Origin: Cepaea nemoralis
Taxonomy: Eukaryota > Mollusca > Gastropoda > Stylommatophora > Helicidae
NCBI GenBank assembly: GCA_014155875.1
Contig: JACEFZ010027761.1
Coordinates: 112,001 to 176,000 of the forward strand
Direction of reading: 5' to 3'
DNA length: 64,000 nucleotides
Shown here: positions 34,001-46,000 of the stretch, in pieces
Layout of the letters: each line of letters starts with the position of its first letter
Position numbering within the stretch: the stretch's first letter is position 1
The notes under the pieces: generated by a model
The model's database searches: none
The model's input: the letters and a program-made list of their open reading frames with translations, nothing else
What the model was told of the DNA's origin: nothing
Position numbers and translations under genes: made by a program

Positions 34001-37000
34001 TACAGATAACTTTGTGCTGTAATATCTGTCCAATATAGCTAGCATTGTGCTGTAATAACTCTCTAATATGGATATTTTTGTGCTGTAATATCTGTCCAAT
34101 GCAGATAGCTTTGTTCTGTAATATCTATAGGTATAGATATCTCTGTGCTGTAATAGCTGTCCAATATGGATATTTGTTTGCTGTAATAGTTGCCAAATAT
34201 AGATATCTTTGTGCTGTAATATCTTTCTGATGTACCTAGCTTTGTGCTGTAGTATCTGTCCGATATATCTTTGTGCTTTAATAGCTGTCTGATATGAACA
34301 ACTTTATGTTTAAAAGCTGTCTCATATGGATAACTTAGTGTTTTCATAGTTGTCTAATATGAATATCTTTCTGCTTTAATAGCTGTCTTCTTCTTCTTCT
34401 TCTTCGTTCATCCGGAGTTTTTTTTCGGATGTGATTGCGTTGTGCCTGTTTACAGCAGAGCTGCGTTCTTGCGCCGTTAGGCCGACACATCCGACTTCTG
34501 CGGGCATTTGTTGACCGGGTTAACCTTCCCGGGGGTTTCTTAGGACGTTTGACTCTCACTGTTGTGGTGTTATCCCCCATCTCAGCTGGTCCATATAGAA
34601 CAGCCAAAGATCCTGGTCAGCCCTCAAGGGAAGGCAGGGGCAGACCATGGGCATTCCCCGCCATCCAAGGAGGCTTCCATACTTGCAGAGCCGATACATA
34701 GCGCTCTGGTACTGGGCTCACCCAAGGAATCGTCACGTCCTGCACATGGCTGCTTAGCCTCACTTCCGTATATTGTGCCTTCCGTTCACCATAGGCTGTT
34801 CTTCCGGAAACCAGAAGTATGCAGTCTGCAGATGGCATCCACACAGTGAGCTTTCGATTCGGACTTTCCGTGTAATGGATTTGCTATCCAAGCAATATTC
34901 CATTTCGTGCCACTAGGACACTTTTCCACCTTTTATGAGGCCCACACAATGGGCTTTTGATTCGGACTTTCCACGCAATGGATTTGCTATCCAAGCAATA
35001 TTCCATTTTGTGCCACTAGGACACTTTTCCACCTTTTATGAAGCCCACACAGCGAGCTTTCGATTTGGACTTTCCACATAATGGATTTGCTATCCAAGAA
35101 ATATTCCATTTCATGCCTCTGGGTCTTCATGCACCTTTAAATGTCAACCTGTATGTAGTTAAAGTAAGCTGCGGTCAACTTGAGCTTGTTGATATCTCCA
35201 TAGAGCTTGTCCTCAAATGAAGCAGGTGTGGGCCAAAATATCTTTCTCTGTTCTGCATACGTTGGGCAATCCTGCAGCAAATGTTTTGCTGTCATTTTTC
35301 CAGTTCTACAATTACATTCATCGGTATCTCCTATCTTTAGTTTATTGAACAAGTGGTATTTCAGCCTGTTATGTCCTGTGCGGAGTCTGAAGATTGCTAC
35401 TTGTTCTCTTCGGTCGAGTTTGTAATATGCATCATCCTTCTGATGGCCTGGATGCTCAGATTCCCATTTGGTTCTATAAGTGCTTTTTATCAACCTCTTT
35501 GCCTCATTATAGGTTATGTCTATGTCAGGCTGTGGTAGTCGTCCGCCCTCTTTTGCCAGTCTGTCAGCCTCTTCGTTCCCAGGTATACTGCAATGTGATG
35601 GGATCCACTGTATTACAACTTTTTTGGATTTCTGGCATAGACCATGGAGTGCTGCTCTTAGGTCAGTTAGTTCTGTGCTGTTATTGCTCTTGAGTATTGA
35701 GACGGCTGACTTTGCATCTGTGAAGATAGCTATTTGCTTCTCTTTATTTTCCTCCATCAAGAGCATTTCTGCTGCAGTTTTCAAAGCCTCTACCTCCGCT
35801 TTGAAGTTACTTGAAAATTTTCCAGTTGCCATTGAATGTGTTTTTTTTCACTCCATTTTTTAAATTTAGGAGAATTCCTCCTCCTCCATTCTCTATTGAA
35901 TTTTTGGCTGATCCATCTGTATATGCATGGGTCCAATTCCTGCTTGGGTAATGTTCTTTTATGTAGTTTAGGGTTATTTCTCTTCTTTCGGTTTCATGCT
36001 GAGTGTTCTTTTTCTCAATACCAGGAATGTTTTCTATCATCTCAGGCAGTTGCTGCTGTCTCCAAGCTGGGAACTTGTGTGCATTGTGTATGGGCTTGAC
36101 TGTTGATATGTTAAGTATAGGATCTGCCCTAATCCTTTGTTTTGCAGTTTCTACAAAGTTGCTACGCTTCAGTCTTCCCTTTCCAAAACCATTAAATCTG
36201 TTGTACATAGGGTGGTCTGTCAATCTTCTAAATTTTTCTGCTTGTTGCTGGGCTCTGCTATCTCTTCTATCCTGCATTGGTTGTAAACAAGTGATCTTTT
36301 CTAGTTCATTAATAGGCGTTGTCTTCAGGCTTCCAGTTATGATTCGCATTCCTTGGTTTTGGACTCTACTTATTTTGTTAAAGTTTGACTTAGCTGCTGT
36401 TGCCCAAGCTGCAATGCCATATTCCAGTACTGGCCTCACCCGTCCAGTATATAACTTCTTGAGAACTTTCTCATCTGCTCCCCACGTTGTACCAGCAAGC
36501 TTTTTCATGATTGCCATTCTCTGCCTTGCTCTTGTTCGATTTTTCTCAACCTGTGTCTTCCATGTCAGGCGACGATCAAAGGTGACTCCTAGATAGTTTG
36601 GATTTTCTTCATGGCGCAATATTTTTCCATTCAATACCAGCTTAGGTTGCTGAGTTTTATTTGAGAGGGAGAACACTGTGCATGTTGTTTTCTCCTCACT
36701 TATCTTCACTAGCCATGATTTTGACCAGTCCTCTAGCGCTAATAAGGCTTGCTGTATTCTGCTGTTAGCTGTACTAATATATTCTTCAGATGTCCATATG
36801 GCTAGGTCATCTGCAAAAGAGGATGTGTGTACTCTGGCCGGAAAATTTTCTGTGATGTCATTTATATATGCTAGGAATAATGTTGGTGAAAGAACTCCTC
36901 CTTGGGGGACACCTTGCTCCAGCAGCATCATTTTGCTTGTTTGTCCTTGTACTTTTGTCCTGGCAGTTCTGTTCTCAAGGTAGTGGCTGATCCATTTATA

Positions 37001-40000
37001 CATTTTTCCACAAACATGCATGTTTTGCAGTTTTACTTTCAGTCCTTCCTTCCATACTTTATCAAATGCTTTTTCTAAATCTATCCAGACTGCTAGTGTG
37101 TGCTTTTTCTCTTGGAAGGCATCCTCTATTTCCTGAGCTATATAGGTTATTTGATCTTCAGTGGATCTGTATTTTCTGAATCCTGCTTGGTGTGGTGTTA
37201 AGAGTTTGTTTTCTTCCAGATGCCATGTTAGCCTGCCATTGATAATGCGTTCCATTAATTTTCCTACACAGCTAAGTAGACTGATAGGTCGATAGCCATT
37301 TGGTTCTTCCAGGTCTTTCCTTTCTTTGGGACTGGTATTAGTATAGCTTCCTTCCATGCCTGTGGGACTATTCCTCTCTTCCAGTTGTTATTTAGGACTG
37401 CTAGTAGTTTCTTCTTTGCCTTGGTGCCTAGTCCTATTAGCATTTCATTTGTGATTCCATCCTTTCCTGGTGATTTCTTCTTTTTTAGGGTATTCATTGC
37501 CTGTTCCATTTCTTCCATTGTTAGATTTGCCATCATATATTCTGCTGCTGTCTCTGTATTTCTATGATGTATCTGTTTGTCTTTGATTGCTTTCTTCTGT
37601 TCGGTTGTAATATCAATGTGGTTTGCATTTGCATAGTGTTCCATTAGTGCATTTGCAGCCTTTTTGCCTGTAAGCAAGGCATTTCCTTGTTTAATTGTTA
37701 TTTGTTTGTTTCTAGGTCCTTCATTGTTCATGGCTTTCACTAGTTTCCATAGTTTGTTTCCATCCCTGTCAAAATTCAGGTTTTCTGTTTTTTCCCTCCA
37801 ACAATCTCTTGTTGTTTGATTTACTGTTCTTTTATATTTTGCTGAGATGGCTTTGAGAGAGATGTTCGCTTCAATTGTTTGTTCTCTCTCTGCTGTCTTC
37901 CTGGCATCTTCAACTTTGTCCTCCAAACTTTGTAGTTCTTCAGTCCAGTATGGTTTGTAATTTTTCCTCGCTCCTCTTGGAATGGACTCAGTGGCTGCCT
38001 GTATTATCGCTCTGTTTAGACTTTCCACCATTTGCTTTATGTTGCCATATCGTGTATTTATGTTGTCACAATATTTGTCTGTTAGTATGGCAAATCTGTC
38101 CCAATCTGCTCGTTTGTAATTCCAGCGGGGCAAGGGCTTTTGCTCCTGTGGAACATACTCCATATTCATTTCAAGCTTGATTGGTCTGTGGTCACTACCT
38201 GCTAATTGGTCCAGCACATGGTGATCGATTTTGTGAAGGATGTCTCCTGTGCAGAAAGCTAAGTCTGGAGTAGAAGTGGTAAGCCATCTTCTGGAGTAGA
38301 AGCTCGGTGTGTCATCCGCTTTGTTGAGTAGATGGAGATTTGAGTCTATTTCCCAGTCCTCCAATTCATCTCCTCTTTTGTCAGTATCTGGGTATCCCCA
38401 TCTTTCTGAACGGCTATTAAAGTCTCCGACAATAATGCAGTTTGTATCAGTTATTTTCATGTTTGAGAGTGTAAGGTCCTTATCTGCTGGGCTATACAGA
38501 TTGTAGATTCTTATTTTCACGTCCTTTATCATTATATCAACACCTATAATTTCCGTTTGGTTGTCAGAGATCACAGATACTTCGCTGCAAGGTATTGTAT
38601 TTCGTGTAAGTATTAGAACTCCTCCTTTGTGTCCTTCGCGGTCGAAACGTGTGGCCTGATATCCTCTGACTGAGAATTTGTGATTGGCGTTGAGGTGTGT
38701 CTCTTGAATGCATGCCACATTCTATTCTATCTTTATGAAGACGCTGTGTTAGGGAGTCTTTCTTCTTGTAAACTCCTTCGGCATTCCACTGTAGTATGTT
38801 GAGTGTCTGGGGTATTTGGTCAATAGCTCTTAACCTACTCCTCTGTGCCTTGACTCCACAGCACAGGGCAAGGTGACCACCAGTAGTCATGGGTGGACCC
38901 CCTCGAGGCAGGGGGCCCGGCACTATCACCGCCTGATGGGACTTCACGGGATTAGCACCATATCGATTAATTTTGATTTGTGACATCATGAATTAAGTTA
39001 CGTTGCACTGCTTTGTCAAGCCTGTGGCTCAGTACATCCGATTTCGACAAGCATTTATTCGGGATGCTTTCCCTAGCCTTTGACTGTCCCCAGTCTACCT
39101 ACAAGGCAGCAGGTTTCACGTTGCACTGCTTTGTCAAACCTGTGGCTCAGTACATCCGATTTCGACAAGCATTTATTCGGGATGCTTTCCCTAGCCTTTG
39201 ACTGTCCCCAGTCTACCTACAAGGCAGCAGGTTTGTGTGTCTCTTCGTCTGGTCCCTCTCCCTTGACCTGTCCGACATGGGTGGCCCTACCAGTAGCTGT
39301 GCTACCGTCGGCATAGCTCTTGGGGTCATTGGGACGCACAAGCCCCTCTACCTCGTCACGGTGGACACACAGCAGAGGGGTAATAGCTGTCTGATATGTA
39401 TATCTTTCTGCTTTAATAGCTGTCTGATATGGATAAATTTGTGCTTTAATAGCTGTCTGATATGGATATCTTTGATCTGTAATAACTGGTTTGCTTTCTT
39501 ATTAGCATTTGGCGAGTAATGTCTTACTGTGACCTCAATAAGTATTATACACTGGGCTTGACACATGATGCAGTAAACAATACATGTTTATATTCTCACA
39601 ATAATCACGCAACAGAGCATGGCAGCTTCACTTCATACTTTTAATCCGAGTCAACTTAGAATGACTGGCTATCACGAAAAACATCAGCAACCACACACAT
39701 AGTGTGGCACTTTCACACTCAACTAGAAAAAAAAAAGTCTAGACTCTTGTTTAAGGAAACCACCTAAATCCTTACATAATATTTTATATGTAATATAGTC
39801 ATGATAGAAATGATTAATGCTTTAGAAGAATATGGAATAGATAAAGTTACCAGTCTGCTTAATACAATATATGATACTGGAAATATACCTCATGAGTTAT
39901 GTAATTCTGTATTTATTGCAATCCCAAAGAAATCAGGAGCCTTGGAATGTGATCAACATCGAACAATTAGTATAATGAGTCACATCACGAAGATTTTGCT

Positions 40001-43000
40001 AAGAATTATCATGCAAAGAGTTAGGAGGAAAATACAACCTGAAATAGGAGAAGAACAATGTGGGTTTGTAGTAGGCAAGGGTACAGTAAATGCTGTGTAT
40101 ATACTGAGAACTGTAATCGAACGTTCTATAGAAGTAAACAAAGATCTACACCTTTGCTTTATTGACTACACAAAGGCTTTTGATAAAGTGAGACATGTCA
40201 ACATGATAAGGATGCTTGAAGATCTACAAATTGATGGGAAAGACCTTAGACTTGTAAAAAACATATATTGGAAACAACAAGCTGCCATAAGAGTTGATAA
40301 TGAAGTAATGAAGTAAGCCAATATCAGCCTATTAAGAGAGGTGTGAGACAGGGATGTGTAATGTCTCCAGATCTGTTTTCCCTGTACAGTGAAAATATTT
40401 TCAGAAATATTGAAAATATGGAAGGAATCAACATTGGGGGACGTTGCATCAATAACATTAGATATGCAGATGATACAGTCTTGATTGCAGACAATGAACA
40501 GGACCTGCAAAATTTAGTAGATGCGGTTGTTACACACAGTGAACAACAAGGGTTAGAATTAAATTGTAAAAAGACACAGATTATGGTCGTCACTAGAAAG
40601 AACGAAATACCACAGTGTAATATACAAGTAAATGGGAATATTCTTCAACAAGTGAATAGGTACAATTATCTCGGAACAGTAATAACATCTGATGGGAGAT
40701 GCCTTGAAGAGATTAGAACAAGAATTGCCATGGCAAAAGTAGCCTTTAGCAAGATGAAAAACATACTGACCAATAAAAAGATGTCAATTGAAACGAGAAA
40801 AAGAGTGTTGAGATGCTACATAGAACCTGTACTTTTATATGGATGTGAAGCTTGGACAATGAGCAGCCAGGCTGAAAAACATCTGATGGCTGTAGAAATG
40901 TGGTTTCTGAGGAAAATGCAAAGAATACCATGGACAGCCAGAAAGACCAATGAACAAGTCCTTCAAGAAACAAATGAAGATCGTAAACTGATCAGAGACA
41001 TTAGACGTAGACAGTCACAATTTTTTGGGCATGTTATGAGAAGAAATGATTTGGAGAACTTGGTGACAACTGGTAAGATCGAGGGGAACAGACCAAGGGG
41101 AAGACCTAGAAACAAGTATCTGGATGGCTTGGCCTTGTGGCATGGTCGAGACAGAAACACGGAACTGATCCACGACTCTGTTGATCGAGTGAGATGGCAG
41201 AACATGACCGCCCACGCTTACCGGCATGGCACATGATGGATGGATGTAATATAGTCATAGACAATTTCTGTTGACCATAGACAATGACTGTTTAATCATT
41301 TTATTAACTATCAAGTGCTAATGGGTGTATAAAAGTACTGGGCCAGCACCATATACCAAATACACTGTACAGCACCAAAACACCAATAGGATCCTTCACT
41401 TTCTTTTATTCACTCATCTGTTATACCTCTGAAATCAGAGTGGGTTTGCCTGATGGTGAGGGGCACTGTTAATAGGGAAAGCTAACCTACACACAAAATT
41501 CAATCCATCACTACTATAAATACGCTTGAGTTCAAAGCGAGTGAGCGCCAAAAAAAAACAACCTCATCTGTTAAATTTCACTAAAGGAGTTGTGTATATG
41601 AGTGTGCGGATTTTGTTATTCTCGGTAAACAGCCAATAACTCTACCCTGCTCAACACTCTAAAATAATACCTTGACATGTATAAAGTAACCATATTAACT
41701 TTATTTGTTCACAGGCTCATGAATATATCCTCCAGCCAATCACAGCACAAGGGAAAGTCAGACGCAATGTGTCTGCTTTACCGTTACGCTCAGCTGCAAC
41801 CCCACGTATTTCAGTTGAACTCACCCTTTGTGACATGTCACTGAATCTAGCTTCCGATCAGTACCGGAATCTGAATCTGTGGCAGCGAGAATTTACGCGG
41901 CATGGTTTAAGAAGAAAATATCGCAAAGGGAGGCCTTCGGGCTCCATCTTGTCAAGGTTAGTTGTCATAATGTGTATTTTAGGATTTTGGCTGCCCTGTC
42001 GTGTAGATTCAGTAGCCACAAATTAAACCTGTTGTAAAAAAAATATTGGTAAGAAGGCATGGCATGAGCTGGTCTGCTCCATGGGCAGTTAAACAGGAAA
42101 ATGAATAGAAAGAAAAATGAGACCATGAAGTTACATTCTCCTCCTCCTCCTCCTCCTCCTCCTTCTCCTCCTCCTCCTCCTCCTCCTCCTCCTCCTCCTC
42201 CTCCGTCTCCTTCTCTTGGTGCCTAGCCTCGTCTGGTCTGGAGCAGACATTGGCAATTATTACTCTCCAGGCATGTTGTTTAATATTTTTATGAAGTTGG
42301 TGTTGATATCATCTGTTGCCAAGCCATTTTCAACATCTTTCTCTGTCTTCCTCTGCCTTTCTCATCCAGTATCCTCTCACACAAGGTTAATTTCTCTATT
42401 CAACCTCGTCTGGCTGATATGCCCAATAAATTTCATTTGTCTTTTCCTGATAAGTGACCTTGTAACACCTGCATTTCCCAATACCTTACCATTCATTTCC
42501 TTCTCTGCCCATGGTATGCTCAACATTTATCTAAAACATCACATTCTCATTGCTTCCAGCTCTTTCACCATCTCATGACTTATTGTCCAGCATTCACATC
42601 CATATAGATGACCAGGCTACACAAAATGTTTCAGCAAGCACACCCTTTTGATTGTTGTGATACCCTGTTTTTCTTGATGTTGCTCATTCTGGTAAGAAAA
42701 TTGAAGTTACCTTATAAAATATATATTAAATCAAATATAGTGCATAGGAGTGAACAAAGTCAAGGAAATGACAGTTCCAACTTCGTAAACATGCTTAAAG
42801 GTGACATTTGGTTCCTTAACATCTTGTCAGAAGCATAAATGTTTTGAGTATTGAGGACGTCTGCAGACTATTTGTTTGCCAGTTAGTACAGCTGTACTGC
42901 TGTGCACTGCCCTGTCCTTGCATCTTTTAGCTTCAGTATTTTTGCCCAGGGCACATTCATATATCTTTATGCCCTGGCGTTGAGATGCTCTCTAAGTAGT

Positions 43001-46000
43001 ATACTCTCCAAGTTTATAATTGTTGTAATCCACCTCTTGGTCTTTCTTCCACTGTAAGCTGGCCATATGGTGGACAGTGAAATAAATGAGGAGTACTTTT
43101 TTATTTCTGGAGACAAGTGTAGAAAAAGTGAAAAGTTCCCAGTGGCATACTGGTAATAATGGATCTACCACTTTATTTTGAAACTCTCTCAGGCCTCTGG
43201 AATGGATGTTTGGCAGATACATGGGAATTGCCATACTTAGCTTGTATGAGTGGAATATCTCAAAGGGTTGATGCCGAAAATGGATTTGACAGATCAAATA
43301 GAACTTTGTTTGTGTGTGTGCATGCATGAGTATTAATGTGTTTGCAGGTAGACAAATGGAAAGATGGATAGAATGATGATGTGTCTGGAATAATAGAGGG
43401 TGGTTAGTCCCAGTATTTGGAGCTGATATTTTTTAATGTTCATGAGAGGGAACTTTATGGCTATTTTTATGGACATTTATGGCTAAGAACTTTCCCCAAA
43501 TGTTGTGTTTCATTTTGTCACAGTTGCAATTTTAAAACATTGTCTTTATGTTCATGTTGTTCTCTACAAGTACAGGAGCATTTGAGAAATGCCACCGTGG
43601 CCTCATCGCTCAAGGAAGGGACAATTCCTACTGCACCTCATTTGGTAGAAGATTGGAACAAACCAGTTTGGTGAATGCAGTGCTGGGGACTGAGAATACA
43701 CTGAGATCAGTGTTTTTATGATGTCTTTTTGGACTGGGAGGACAGCATGGAGGAATATCATCAGTGGAATTGATCCACAACAGGGATCGAGATATGTGGA
43801 GATACATGAATGCCTATGCCAGTTGGCAGAAGATATGATGATGATGTTTCTTTCTGCCTTAAGCCTTTCTTGTGCATTCTGCTAGATTGAATTCTGACAA
43901 AATTTTGATGTCTGTCCATTTCTATCACCCTCTAGCTATGTTTCCTCCACAGCTCTTGCCTCCATTAAGAATCCTATACAAAACATGTGACAGTCCTCAC
44001 ATCCCGTGAGATTTAAAAATTACCACTGCAGCTTGTCTTGTTCCAGAAGTAACTAGGCAGACCGAGAGAAGGATCATGCTGCATGGGCAACACATGGTCT
44101 CTATAGTTCAGCCCAGGCTTTGTGCTATGGAGAGGTTATTTTATTTTTAAAGCACACTAACTATCATCTGTCAAGACGGCCAGGTGCCAGTACATCAAAT
44201 GTAACTTTATCACATATTATTTATTGATCACATCTCGAAATGTTTTGTTTCCTAGTCCACACGAGTGGTGGCATTTTGCACAGAATTCCCACTTGGATAT
44301 AATCAAAGAAAGAAAAAAGAGACTGACAAAGACATTTTTACTGGAGAGAGCAAAGCTTATAACAACATATGCAAAAGTATATTCAGCCTATCTCAGTGGG
44401 GAAGTTCTAACTGCCCAGCAAAAAGTAAGTAGTTCCTTCTGCTTCCTTGTTTTATAACAAAGAGACCTAAGCAACCTTACAGTTACTTAGTGGTGTTGTT
44501 TTAAATATTCCTAATCATAATGGAAATTATTGTGTTCTGATTGTGTCCAATATATTAAAGATTGTATGTTTGTGTGTAGTGCTTAGAGACTTATCCATCC
44601 CACCTCATTATGTCATGGCTTAGAACATGTGCAGGCCTAACACCTCAGACTCCAAAAGTGATTTCTGCCATGGAACTCCCTTTAACTTTACTTTGCAACA
44701 CATTGTCATTGTTATTTTTAGGCATTTCTCACCAATAAAAATTGTATGAGGAGCAAACAAATGTTTATTGTGAAAGTGTGGCACACGGATACACGTTTGG
44801 GAATCACTGTTAATGTCACAAACTTGGTAAGAAGTTTTAAAATGAATCAGTCAACCATAAATCTAGATTTTGACTGTAGACATTTGTCTTTGTTTCTCTT
44901 CCTCTTCTTTTACATACATGTATTCTTGGAAAGTTAATGTGGTAGTTTCCCCTGGCCTCAGACATATAAGAATATGAATACAATTGTGGATTCTTATTTT
45001 TCTGCCCTTTATCCATTATTGGAACATAGGCCCTCAACCGATTCACGCCAATCTGTCCTATCTTTTGTTATCGCTGCAGCTTGCTCCAAGTCCTCCCATT
45101 ATTATTCATCTCTTACCATAGTTCTCTTCTCTGTGTATTTTGTAGGGTTTCCTCTATTTGGTTTGCCACATGGGTTCCAGTGAGGGGACCTTCTAGTTAC
45201 ACTATTGCCAGGTTTACCCACTATGATTACATTTTACAGCTATGCTTTTTTTATGGGATGGGGCAACCAGCCCTGAGTTCAGCCCTCCTTAGTCATCTCT
45301 TAGACACACATGGTAGGTTACAGTTTTACTATTGTTCGATTCTCTTTAGGGCCCTGGTAATATGTGGGCATTATTGTGGGTTGTTATTCTAATTTTTAAC
45401 AACAGTAGCTAAGCATAACATACTTTTAAGGATTTGCAATTACTGAGAGGAGTGTACACACCACACCTCAGATTTGCCATCTTGCCCGTCTAAAATGGCA
45501 AGATATCTGATTAACATCCCTGAGATCAAGAGGAAAGAGCACATCCTTGGTTTCTGTATTTGTTGTAATTATAATCTGCTATTGGGTTCACACACCCAAT
45601 ACTTTTTAGAATGTACCACTAAGCCACTCTGAAAAAGATGCAGTAAGTCTGTGTTTAAAACAGCATAATGTTACCTCAATCGGCAGGCAAGTAAGTCAAC
45701 CATTGAAGACCAATTGGACTTTGATGAGCTGAAGATCATCAGAAAGGCTGTCTTCTTGAAAGTATCCAAGAACAACCAGATGGTAAATATTTGTTTCAGT
45801 TCTTGTTTTTCTAGTTGCTTTTATCCCATTGTTATCTATGTCATCTGTTTTGGAGGCACAGTCCCATTCTTACAAAGGTACTGATGTGTTTTACTGGACA
45901 AGGAATATGTAGAGTGATTTGACAGTAGCTGATGGTGACTGTAGAGGCCTTTCTCTGGCATTTAAATTTGGCATTCTAGAAAATGTTGGGATGTTGCAAT

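Larger units (their letters stand above)
34389..39380 (-). mobile_element. Near full-length 5.0-kb LINE (I/Nimb-like), 12-bp TSD
   Basis: The insertion lies between TAATAGCTGTCT copies at 34377-34388 and 39381-39392; removing it restores a continuous minisatellite. Order on the minus strand: leader with two 118-bp tandem units (39234-38998), endonuclease, reverse transcriptase, RNase H, a 3' UTR with 120-bp tandem units (35110-34840), and a (GAA)n tail. I see no separate ORF1. The EN-RT-RNase H order is that of I-group LINEs. Three frameshifts make it non-functional as it stands. Confidence 0.92.
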
